From: UBA3064 sp023258775
GTDB lineage: Bacteria > Pseudomonadota > Gammaproteobacteria > Burkholderiales > Burkholderiaceae_E
Direction of reading: 5' to 3'
Length of the DNA: 64,000 bases
Assembly: GCA_044355655.1 (NCBI GenBank)
Contig: JBIKXS010000010.1
Span: 1 to 64,000, forward strand
Shown here: one piece after another, positions 40,828-49,977 of the stretch
How the letters are laid out: every line of letters begins with the position of its first letter
Numbering within the stretch: the first letter of the stretch is position 1
Position numbers and translations under genes: made by a program
Notes under the pieces: generated by a model
The model's input: the letters and a program-made list of their open reading frames with translations, nothing else
Told to the model about the DNA's origin: nothing
The model's database searches: none

Positions 40828-42035
40828 TGAACTGGGAAGATAGAAGCATCCAACATCGCGCCATTGAGCGTTTACTCGGTGAGCATGGGCCGCGAGCGCT
40901 TGCCAAAATGAGCCCCGAGCAATTACAGGATCAGCTTCGGGGTGAACTTTCGCGTCAATTGACCGAGCGACATGGTTCACTTCAGGCGGAACATTTGCAC
41001 CGTATCCAATCTGAGTTGATGGGCTTGGGGCCACTTGAACCCTTGCTTGCTGATAGCAAGGTCGGCGATATTTTGGTGAATGGTCCCGAGGCGATCTGGT
41101 ACGAGCGCGAGGGGCGTTTATACCGAAGTGCGCAACGCTTTGATGACGAGACGCATCTCATGCGCATCATGGATCGCTTAGTCTCGCGAGGTGGCCGACG
41201 AATCGACGAGTCTTCGCCAATGGCCGATGCAAGGCTGCCCGACGGATCGAGAGTCAATGCCGTGGTTCGGCCTGCGGCGGTCGACGGTCCGCAACTATCG
41301 ATACGCCGATTTGTCGGTGGTCCCAGGTTGCTCTCCGATTGGGTGTCAGCAGGTAGCATGACGACAGAGGCGGCCGAAATGCTCGGAGATCTGGTCCGCC
41401 AGCGCGCAAACCTGATCATTAGCGGCGGTACTGGGGCTGGTAAAACCTCGCTGCTGAATGCGCTTTCAGCTTGCATTGATCGTGACGAGCGGATCTTAAC
41501 GCTTGAGGATGCTGCCGAATTGAGGCTATCGCAACCCCATGTTGTCCGCCTTGAGGCAAGGCCACCCAATCTGGAGGGCAAGGGTGAAATCACCATGCGG
41601 ATGTTGTTACGTAATGCGCTTCGCATGCGGCCTGATCGCTTGATTGTTGGGGAAGTCCGAGGCGACGAGGTCATCGAATTGCTCGCTGCGCTCAACACTG
41701 GCCACCGCGGTTCGATGGGGACAGTGCACGCGAATTCGGCCGCCGATGCCTTGGTACGGCTGGCGTCGATGGCCGCAATCGCCCTTGGACAATCGCATCC
41801 AGAGATGCTTTCCTCGCAAATCCGGGCGGCGGTCGACGTTGTGTTGCATCTTGAACGCAACGGGGATGGCAAAAGGCAACTTTGCAGTATTCACCGCCTA
41901 CAGAGCCAAAGTACACAACAAGGCGCTGCGGCAAGTATGCAGCGGTTATGGCCTAAACCGGACGGTATGTCTCAACATCCCTATCGTAGCCAGGTAGCGA
42001 ACGCGCACCGCAAGCCTGAACCTGATGGTGCTTGA
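40827..42035 (+). CDS. cpaF: CpaF/TadA-type secretion ATPase
   Basis: The 402-residue protein is the hexameric motor of a Tad pilus. It shows the N-terminal linker region, LMGLGPLEPLLADSKVGDILVNGPEAIW, and Walker A SGGTGAGKTSLLNALSACI near residue 195. The Asp box LTLEDAAELRL, Walker B RPDRLIVGEVRGDEVIELLAALNTGHRGS and the His box GTVHANSA follow. All catalytic elements are intact. The last ~27 residues (41953-42035) lie antisense to the end of the adenylate cyclase gene and look unlike a normal C-terminus, so the native end may be lost. Its start overlaps the secretin stop. Confidence 0.92.
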   Translation: MNWEDRSIQHRAIERLLGEHGPRALAKMSPEQLQDQLRGELSRQLTERHGSLQAEHLHRIQSELMGLGPLEPLLADSKVGDILVNGPEAIWYEREGRLYRSAQRFDDETHLMRIMDRLVSRGGRRIDESSPMADARLPDGSRVNAVVRPAAVDGPQLSIRRFVGGPRLLSDWVSAGSMTTEAAEMLGDLVRQRANLIISGGTGAGKTSLLNALSACIDRDERILTLEDAAELRLSQPHVVRLEARPPNLEGKGEITMRMLLRNALRMRPDRLIVGEVRGDEVIELLAALNTGHRGSMGTVHANSAADALVRLASMAAIALGQSHPEMLSSQIRAAVDVVLHLERNGDGKRQLCSIHRLQSQSTQQGAAASMQRLWPKPDGMSQHPYRSQVANAHRKPEPDGA

Positions 42036-43794
42036 TACGCTCAGCGAGTTGTTGATCGAGCAAAATACCATCGGCCGGCGCTTCACGTTGGAGTCGCTCG
42101 GCTCGATTGACAACCTCGCCCAATGCGGTATAGCTTCTTCGCATGGTTGTGCCTAGGTCGCCAACCAGTGCCTCGCCACTTGCCATGCCGATCCTTTTGG
42201 AGAGTCCCGGTGCAGCTTGAATCGCAAGGGCCGCTTGAAGTGCCCGGTCGGCATCATCTGATGCACGCAATGGAGCACCCCAAAAGACCATCAAACCATC
42301 GCCCAAGTACTTGTCAAGTGTCCCGCCGTGCTGATGAACGATCGACGTCCAAGCATCGAGTTGGGTGCGGAGTTTTTGCGCAAATAACTCCGGACTATCC
42401 TGACGCGCAAGACGCGTTGATCCGACTGCATCGACAAACATAACAACGAGTTGTTCTCGTGATGGCGCAAGGGTTTGGGCAGAGCCTTCCGAAAGCAAAT
42501 GCTCCAAGACTTTCGGTGGCACATAGTCAGCAAAAAGTCGCCGCAGTCGTCCCGCTGTCTGACGCTCATTGCGCAGACTCCAGGCCAGGCTCGCCAGGGC
42601 ACAAAGTGTGACGGCGATTGGCGGTCCGCCAACCAATTGCAATTGATGCGTGTCAGTCAGCATCAAGGCAAGCAAGGCAAGACCGACCGAGGCAAATAAA
42701 CCTATGAGCGCGAGGCTTAGGTAACGACGAAATCGGCAACTTACGACGATGAGCGCCATGCTTAAAAGGCTTAATGCCTGTATGAGTAGCCAGGCCTTCA
42801 CGCCAAGCCAGCTTGAGCGGGCGCGTGGATCTTCCTGCGAAATAATATCGAGTAAAGCGGCAGTCGCTTGGGCGTGCACAACCACCCCAGCCTGCGAAGC
42901 TGCCATCGGTGTTGCTACCCGGTCGCTTACACCAAGTGCTGAGGAGCCGATCAGCACAAGGGCGCCTCGAAGCGCACTGATCGGTTCGCGGGCTTCAAAG
43001 GCAAGGTGCGAAGGTACGCTCAGCCAAGCCAGATTTGAGCGTGTGTAGGGAATCGACCAGAATCCCTGGGGGTCGCTTGCCAAGTCCAATACGCCGGTTG
43101 ACAAAACCTGGCCAGCAGGCCACCGGGGTTCCAGCTTGACCTGATCGGGTAGCAGGCCCATGCAGGCCAAGACCGCCAATGACAGCGTAGCCTGCCATTG
43201 ATCGCGATATCGCAAAAGGGGCGGCAGCCTTCTGACCACACCGTCGTCTTCAGGCAGCCAGCTGATATGGCCGGTGCATCGCGGTTGTAAACCTGCATGG
43301 TGTCCAACATGCCCGCTTGCCTGCGCGATTGCGAGGCCCGAAGCAAGTTGAACATGTTTTGGCCAGTGACTGCTCACCTCGCCTGCGTCAGCCGCTTGCG
43401 ATTGGCCAAGACCAAAGGCTTGCGACAAAACAAGTGGATATCGTTCTAAAAGTTGCTGTATGGCTTGGTCGCCTTCCCTATCGCGGGGTTCTGGCAGCAC
43501 AAGATCCAAACCGATTGCAGCGACTTGATGTGTTTCAAAAAGTTGCGTCAGTAAATTCGCAAGGGTTTTTCGCTCCCATGGCCAGGCGCCAAGAGCCTTG
43601 AGGCTTGCTTCATCGATATCAACGATGACGACCCGGGATTCAAGGCTGTCACTGGCGCTCATGCGATGCCATTGGTCACCGAGTAAATTTGCAGCTCGTT
43701 GCAGCGTGCTCGGCCAGGGAAGGCCACTGGCAAGCAGTAAGCTCAGCAAACTACCCGCCAAGCCAATGAAAAGGGGTACGCGCCACAGCCCCAT
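41953..43794 (-). CDS. CHASE2-domain adenylate cyclase
   Basis: This 613-residue protein is a membrane-bound class III cyclase. After an N-terminal helix comes a periplasmic CHASE2 domain (SRVVIVDIDEASLKALGAWPW and AAIGLDLVLPEPRD), then about three membrane helices at ~335-405. The catalytic domain has VVMFVDAVGSTRLARQ (first metal aspartate), LDKYLGDGLMVFWGAP (second aspartate) and GEALVGDLGTTMRRSYTALGEVVNRAERLQ. It should make cAMP in response to an external signal. It begins one base after the stop of the Crp/Fnr gene on the same strand, so the two form a cAMP signal and response pair. Its 3' end overlaps cpaF by 83 nt. Confidence 0.9.
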   Translation of the reverse strand: MGLWRVPLFIGLAGSLLSLLLASGLPWPSTLQRAANLLGDQWHRMSASDSLESRVVIVDIDEASLKALGAWPWERKTLANLLTQLFETHQVAAIGLDLVLPEPRDREGDQAIQQLLERYPLVLSQAFGLGQSQAADAGEVSSHWPKHVQLASGLAIAQASGHVGHHAGLQPRCTGHISWLPEDDGVVRRLPPLLRYRDQWQATLSLAVLACMGLLPDQVKLEPRWPAGQVLSTGVLDLASDPQGFWSIPYTRSNLAWLSVPSHLAFEAREPISALRGALVLIGSSALGVSDRVATPMAASQAGVVVHAQATAALLDIISQEDPRARSSWLGVKAWLLIQALSLLSMALIVVSCRFRRYLSLALIGLFASVGLALLALMLTDTHQLQLVGGPPIAVTLCALASLAWSLRNERQTAGRLRRLFADYVPPKVLEHLLSEGSAQTLAPSREQLVVMFVDAVGSTRLARQDSPELFAQKLRTQLDAWTSIVHQHGGTLDKYLGDGLMVFWGAPLRASDDADRALQAALAIQAAPGLSKRIGMASGEALVGDLGTTMRRSYTALGEVVNRAERLQREAPADGILLDQQLAERIKHHQVQACGARSLPGYDRDVETYRPV

Positions 43795-43795
43795 G

Positions 43796-44482
43796 TTAAG
43801 AACTGGCGAGTAAGCGAAGTCGCTCGTGAAGTCGTAGACGGCCTTCGGGCATTGATTCGATATAGCCCTCGGTTTCGAGAGCCTTCATGACTCTTGACAC
43901 CATCTCTCGCGAGGCACCAACCATTTTCGCAATGTCCTGCCGCGCAATCCGATCCTTGACGACATAGGTGCCGGCGTCTGTTTCCGCAAACTCTAGCAAG
44001 ACCTGGGCAACCCGGCCGTAAACGTCAAGTAGAGCCAGGGTTTCGATCCGTCGATCTGCTTCACGAAGTCTTTGAACCAGACTACGCATGATGCGCAAAC
44101 AGACTTCGTTGTTTTGAGCAATCAAAAATTGGAAGGCTTCCTTGGTGATGGCGATGAATTCGCAAGGGTCAAGCGTGACAACCGTGGCCGAACGGGGCTC
44201 CTCATCAATCAGGCTCATTTCACCGAAAAACTCTCCTGGCCCGAGCACGGCGAGAATCACCTCCTTACCTTCATCGTCGGCTCGTTGAACCTTGGCTCGC
44301 CCGGAGAGCATCACATACATCCCTTGCGATTGCTCGCCTTCCTTGACGACCACTTTGCCCTTAGAAAAGCTGCGACGCGTGCTCGAGGTCGCCAGGCGTT
44401 CAAGTGCGCTCTCTTCCAGACCGTAAAAGAGCGGTACGCGCTTTAAAAAGGCGAGATTGTGGGTGAACGAGGCATGAGCCAT
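43796..44482 (-). CDS. Crp/Fnr-family transcriptional regulator
   Basis: The 228-residue protein has an N-terminal cyclic-nucleotide-binding domain with GPGEFFGEMSLIDEEPRSATVVTLD at residues ~75-99. The FGEMSLIDEEPRSATV phosphate-binding cassette, including the Arg-Ser-Ala, strongly suggests real cAMP binding. A coiled-coil linker and an HTH follow (RIARQDIAKMVGASREMVSRVMKALETEGYI). It has no FNR cysteine cluster. The ATG at 44482 gives the normal N-terminus; the frame is open a little upstream. It is followed by the adenylate cyclase gene, and its start is 37 nt from the ureD start on the other strand. Confidence 0.92.
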   Translation of the reverse strand: MAHASFTHNLAFLKRVPLFYGLEESALERLATSSTRRSFSKGKVVVKEGEQSQGMYVMLSGRAKVQRADDEGKEVILAVLGPGEFFGEMSLIDEEPRSATVVTLDPCEFIAITKEAFQFLIAQNNEVCLRIMRSLVQRLREADRRIETLALLDVYGRVAQVLLEFAETDAGTYVVKDRIARQDIAKMVGASREMVSRVMKALETEGYIESMPEGRLRLHERLRLLASS

Positions 44483-44519
44483 GCTTGCGATTGTGCAACA
44501 CTTCAAGCCTGCCTCGCCA

Positions 44520-45440
44520 ATGTCCGACATGCTCTCATTTCAGCCATCGATCGCATCGCCTGCTTGCGAGCCTGAAATTCTGGCTTACGGCGGAGCATGG
44601 CAAGCTGCGCTTTCGCTTCGACTTGGGCTTCGGCGAGGACGTTGCGTTGTCTTAGATCAGGAACATCGAGGCCCTTTACGATTACAAAAGCTCTTGTGGC
44701 CAGAAGGTCCAAACCCCGCACACGCCATTATTTTGCATCCGCCCGGCGGTCTTGCTTCTGGGGACGAGCTTGAGCTCTCACTTGAGCTCGAGCCAGGCGC
44801 GGGATTACTCATGACCACGCCAGGCGCTTCGAAGTGGTACCGCGCGCAAACCCCTGTGCGGCAAGCTTATCGTTTTAAGCTCGCCGCACAATCCTCGCTG
44901 GAGTGGTTGCCCCAGGAAACCTTGGTGTTTGAGGGTGCTGCGATTCGGGCAAGTACCGATTGGCACCTCGATGAAAACGCCTTCGCGGCGAGTATGGATA
45001 TTCTTGTTTTTGGGCGCAAGGAAAGCGGCGAATCTAATATTGCAGCTGACTTGCATCAAAGCAGTTCGGTGTATGTGAACCAGCAGCTGCTTTACCGCGA
45101 TCCAATGCAATACGTCGGCCGTCATACGCTAAACGCTGCGGCTGTTATGGCGGGCAAGCATGTGAGCGGGGTCCTGTGGCTCTATTCGCCGCTTTTGCGT
45201 GGCAGGCTTGCGACGAGCAGTGCTGAGAGGCTTGATCAGGCGCTCGCAAGTATTGAGGCTGCAAATGCATTTCCCGGTGTTCTTGCGGGCGCGAGTTGTT
45301 TGGGCAATGGGATGCTAATCGTCCGATCGATAGGCGATGATCCGGAGTCCTTGCGTCGGCATTTGCAACAGGCCTGGAGTTTGCTTAGACCCTGGTTAAA
45401 CCAAACCAAGACACATATGCCGAGAATCTGGGCAACTTGA
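44520..45440 (+). CDS. ureD: Urease accessory protein UreD
   Basis: The 306-residue protein is the UreD (UreH) scaffold that, with UreF and UreG, brings nickel to apo-urease. It shows HPPGGLASGDELELSLELEPGAGLLMTTPGASKWYR near residues 77-112 and EWLPQETLVFEGAAIRA, both typical. The start at 44520 is uncertain; ATG at 44529 or GTG/ATG codons upstream are possible, and no ribosome binding site is clear. It is the first gene of ureDABCEFG and lies back-to-back with the Crp/Fnr gene. Confidence 0.9.
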   Translation: MSDMLSFQPSIASPACEPEILAYGGAWQAALSLRLGLRRGRCVVLDQEHRGPLRLQKLLWPEGPNPAHAIILHPPGGLASGDELELSLELEPGAGLLMTTPGASKWYRAQTPVRQAYRFKLAAQSSLEWLPQETLVFEGAAIRASTDWHLDENAFAASMDILVFGRKESGESNIAADLHQSSSVYVNQQLLYRDPMQYVGRHTLNAAAVMAGKHVSGVLWLYSPLLRGRLATSSAERLDQALASIEAANAFPGVLAGASCLGNGMLIVRSIGDDPESLRRHLQQAWSLLRPWLNQTKTHMPRIWAT

Positions 45441-45486
45441 GTCCGGCAGAACATCAGAACGAACACCAACAGCAAAGGTAGCAAGC

Positions 45487-45789
45487 ATGGATTTAACACC
45501 TCGAGAAAAGGACAAGTTGCTCATTTTCACCGCAGGGCTATTGGCTGAACGCCGCAAAGCCCGAGGACTTAAGCTCAATTACCCGGAGGCAGTGGCCTAT
45601 CTTTCTGCGGCTTTACTCGAGGCTGCCCGAGATGGCCAGAGCGTGGCTTCGCTGATGAGTTACGGCAAGCAATTGCTCAAAGTCGACGATGTCATGGAGG
45701 GTGTATCCGACATGATCCCGGAAATACAGATCGAGGCAACCTTTCCCGATGGCACCAAATTGGTGACCGTGCACCAACCCATTGCATAA
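45487..45789 (+). CDS. ureA: Urease gamma subunit
   Basis: The 100-residue protein is the smallest structural subunit. It begins MDLTPREKDKLLIFTAGLLA and contains RKARGLKLNYPEAVAYLSA and VMEGVSDMIPEIQIEATFPDG, matching UreA over its full length. It forms the alpha-beta-gamma heterotrimer with UreB and UreC. It starts 46 nt after ureD and ends 11 nt before ureB. Confidence 0.97.
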   Translation: MDLTPREKDKLLIFTAGLLAERRKARGLKLNYPEAVAYLSAALLEAARDGQSVASLMSYGKQLLKVDDVMEGVSDMIPEIQIEATFPDGTKLVTVHQPIA

Positions 45790-45800
45790 GTGAGCGCTCC

Positions 45801-46225
45801 ATGATTCCAGGCGAAATTTTTACCCAAGAAGGTGACATTGAGCTAAACGCTGGTGCGTCGGTCCTTAGACTCAGCGTGAGCAACACCGGTGACCGTCCGA
45901 TTCAGGTGGGTTCGCACTACCACTTTGCAGAGGCGAATCCAGCACTTGCGTTCGATCGCCAGCTTGCCAGAGGTTGCAGGCTCGATATTGCAGCAGGCAC
46001 TGCGGTTCGGTTTGAACCAGGCCAGTCACGTTCGGTGCAGTTGATTCCCTTTGGTGGCAGGCGCAAAGTGTTTGGTTTTCGCGGTGAGGTCATGGGTGCG
46101 CTTGATGCCCCCGACTCAGCTTCCAGGCAAAGCGACTCGGGAGGTGGATCGTTGATTGCCTCTTCTGATCAACGCGATCCCACACGAGATCACTCGGCCT
46201 TTCCATCTGATCAAGGGGCTCAGTC

Positions 46226-46229
<4 letters not shown>
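45801..46229 (+). CDS. ureB: Urease beta subunit with a C-terminal extension
   Basis: The 142-residue protein matches UreB over its first ~104 residues: MIPGEIFTQEGDIELNAG, VGSHYHFAEANPALAFDR, GCRLDIAAGTAVRFEPGQ and GFRGEVMG. Usual UreB is about 100-105 residues. Here an extra ~38-residue tail is rich in serine, aspartate and glycine and probably disordered. The tail is in frame and runs to a stop that overlaps the ureC start by ATGA. It is not a fusion with a known domain. Confidence 0.96.
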
Positions 46230-47929
<1,700 letters not shown>

Positions 47930-47934
47930 TCGCG

Positions 47935-48450
47935 ATGGGTGCGCGTACGATACCAAGCCTTGCTGAAGCTCATCGACTCAGCGCCGATGAGAGGCTTAGT
48001 GCTGAGAACTCATCATTGTTGTGGCTCACGAGAAAACTGCAACAAGCCCCTGACTCAGCAGCCGGGCAGCCATCCCTCTCGCTAAGTTTTGATCTGCGTA
48101 GCCGTTCGAGAATCAAAGCACGCTTAAGCGATGGCAGGGATGTGGGGATCGTGCTGCCGCGCGGCACCGTGGTGCGTGGCGGGGAATGGCTTGCCGGCCC
48201 TGGGCTTACCGTCCAAGTCCTTGCGGCAGAAGAAGATTTGATCGATGTACGCAGCAACACACCTCTTAAACTCTTGCGTGCTGCCTACCATCTTGGCAAT
48301 CGGCATATACCGGTGCAAGTGAGTGCAGACTTTTTGCGCCTTGGATGGGATAGCGTGCTCGCCGATATGTTAATTGGACTGGGCTTAAATATTGAGCGGT
48401 TATCAGCAAGTTTTGAGCCTGAAGCTGGTGCCTATGCGCATGGTGTATAG
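47935..48450 (+). CDS. ureE: Urease accessory protein UreE
   Basis: The 171-residue nickel metallochaperone has LSFDLRSRSRIKARLSDGRDVGIVLPRGTVVRGGEWL and AAYHLGNRHIPVQVS, the latter with the conserved nickel-binding histidine. The start at 47935 is chosen because it lies 5 nt after the ureC stop; the frame is open a little further up. The C-terminus is short (EAGAYAHGV) and has no poly-histidine tail, so nickel storage capacity is probably low. ureE and ureF are separate genes, unlike the fused form in some Bordetella. Confidence 0.87.
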   Translation: MGARTIPSLAEAHRLSADERLSAENSSLLWLTRKLQQAPDSAAGQPSLSLSFDLRSRSRIKARLSDGRDVGIVLPRGTVVRGGEWLAGPGLTVQVLAAEEDLIDVRSNTPLKLLRAAYHLGNRHIPVQVSADFLRLGWDSVLADMLIGLGLNIERLSASFEPEAGAYAHGV

Positions 48451-48497
48451 GATGCGTCGCAATGTCGATATACATAATGTCAGTGTCGCTATGAATC

Positions 48498-49232
48498 ATG
48501 TTTCAGTCGGCAGGTCTTGGCCTATGTATGTCGATGAATGAATCGGCGCACAACGCGCTTAAGTCAATGGCTGCCTTACTTCAGCTTGGCTCGTCATTGC
48601 TACCTATTGGCAGTTTTAGCTATTCGCAGGGTTTTGAGCGTGCCGTCCACGACGGATGGATCAGCGATCAGACTAGTGCGTCGGCTTGGATTCAAAGTCA
48701 CTGGGAGTCTTGGTTCGCACCCTTAGAGCTTCAAGCGCTCAGCAAGGCCATGTTGCAAAGTCCAGCGCAATTGTCTGACTTGCAGCGCCAATTCATCTCA
48801 ACCCGCGACAGTAGAGAAGCGATCGAGGAGTGCCTGCAAATGGGGGCGTCGCTCAGACGGTGGTTGGTATCGCTTCGTGTGGACGATAAAGGCTGGGATC
48901 ATTCGCAGACCGATAGTTATCATTGGTTGTTATCACTCTCAGATCGTCCTGCAGCACCAATTGCATTTTCGGTCTGTGCCCGAATCATGGGTTTAGGCCG
49001 GCTCGAAGCCATGATGGCCTGGGCTTGGAGCTGGCTTGAAAACCAATCACAGTGCGCGATAAAAATTATTCCATTGGGGCAAAGTGCAGGTCAGCAATTG
49101 CTGTATCGACTATTACCTCAAACGTTGCACCGGATTGATCGTGAGCCGGTCGAATGGGCTGGCTTTGCGCCGCTGGCTGCAATCGCAAGCATGCGGCACG
49201 AAAGACAATACTCAAGATTATATCGTTCTTAA
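48498..49232 (+). CDS. ureF: Urease accessory protein UreF
   Basis: The 244-residue protein shows LLQLGSSLLPIGSFSYSQGFERAV, the hallmark near the N-terminus of UreF, and a C-terminal region ending IASMRHERQYSRLYRS. UreF bridges UreD and UreG in the nickel-loading complex. The start is uncertain: ATG at 48498, 48528 or 48534 all precede the conserved part, and none has a strong ribosome binding site. It starts 47 nt after ureE and is 8 nt from ureG. Confidence 0.9.
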   Translation: MFQSAGLGLCMSMNESAHNALKSMAALLQLGSSLLPIGSFSYSQGFERAVHDGWISDQTSASAWIQSHWESWFAPLELQALSKAMLQSPAQLSDLQRQFISTRDSREAIEECLQMGASLRRWLVSLRVDDKGWDHSQTDSYHWLLSLSDRPAAPIAFSVCARIMGLGRLEAMMAWAWSWLENQSQCAIKIIPLGQSAGQQLLYRLLPQTLHRIDREPVEWAGFAPLAAIASMRHERQYSRLYRS

Positions 49233-49240
49233 GAGAGTAG

Positions 49241-49861
49241 ATGATGAAACGAACTAAACGCTTGCCTGCACTGCGAGTTGGTATAGGCGGTCCGGTGGGC
49301 TCTGGCAAGACAACGCTGGTTGAAATGCTGTGCAAGGCGATGCGCGAGCGATTTGATTTAGTTGTGGTGACCAACGACATTTATACCAAGGAAGATCAGC
49401 GGCTGCTGACAGTAGCTGGTGCGCTTGAGCCCGAAAGGATTATGGGCGTCGAGACCGGCGGTTGCCCTCATACTGCGATTCGCGAGGATGCATCGATCAA
49501 TCTGGATGCCGTTGAGCAAATGCTTGCTCGCTATCCAGACGCCGACATCGTCTTTATTGAATCTGGGGGTGATAATCTCGCTGCAACTTTTAGTCCTGAG
49601 CTTTCGGACCTGACCATTTATGTGATTGACGTGGCGGGAGGCGAAAAAATTCCGAGAAAAGGAGGACCAGGCATTACCCGCTCCGACCTTCTAGTGATAA
49701 ACAAAATGGACTTGGCGCCAATGGTCGGGGCTTCGCTCGACGTGATGGGCCGTGACGCAACAGTGCAACGAGGAAGCAGGCCCTGGGTCTTTACGAATTT
49801 AAAGACTCAAGAGGGATTGCAAAACGTAATCGACTTTATCATTGATCGTGGGATGATTTAA
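49241..49861 (+). CDS. ureG: Urease accessory GTPase UreG
   Basis: The 206-residue SIMIBI GTPase has P-loop GGPVGSGKTTLVEML, the metal-binding GVETGGCPHTAIREDAS (the CPH motif that holds nickel), FIESGGDNLAATFSPELSD and the guanine-specific NKMDLA. GTP hydrolysis drives nickel insertion. It is the last gene of ureDABCEFG. No nickel permease or urea transporter follows. A 21-nt tandem repeat lies 32 nt downstream. Confidence 0.97.
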   Translation: MMKRTKRLPALRVGIGGPVGSGKTTLVEMLCKAMRERFDLVVVTNDIYTKEDQRLLTVAGALEPERIMGVETGGCPHTAIREDASINLDAVEQMLARYPDADIVFIESGGDNLAATFSPELSDLTIYVIDVAGGEKIPRKGGPGITRSDLLVINKMDLAPMVGASLDVMGRDATVQRGSRPWVFTNLKTQEGLQNVIDFIIDRGMI

Positions 49862-49893
49862 GCAATCAAGCGGACGTACCAGCCATGGTTTGG

Positions 49894-49977
49894 CCGTATT
49901 GGCCCATCCACTAACCGTATTGACCCATCCAACAACCGTATTAACCTATTCACCGGCTGAATTAACCCATCCACTGG
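49894..49977. repeat. 21-nt tandem repeat, four imperfect copies, across a stop codon
   Basis: Four adjacent 21-nt units (49894, 49915, 49936, 49957 starts) share CCGTATTxxCCCATCCAC-type sequence with some changes. The last unit covers the TAA stop codon of the minus-strand VOC-TPP gene at 49962-49964 and its final codons. On that strand each unit resembles TGGATGGG followed by TAA or a near-match, and the 21-nt length keeps the frame. The rest lies in the gap between this gene and ureG. Confidence 0.85.

Noticed and set aside
40982..41872. Minus-strand open frame of ~296 codons opposite cpaF
   Set aside because: It is antisense to a gene with all ATPase motifs and its composition is Ser/Arg-rich without domain signs.
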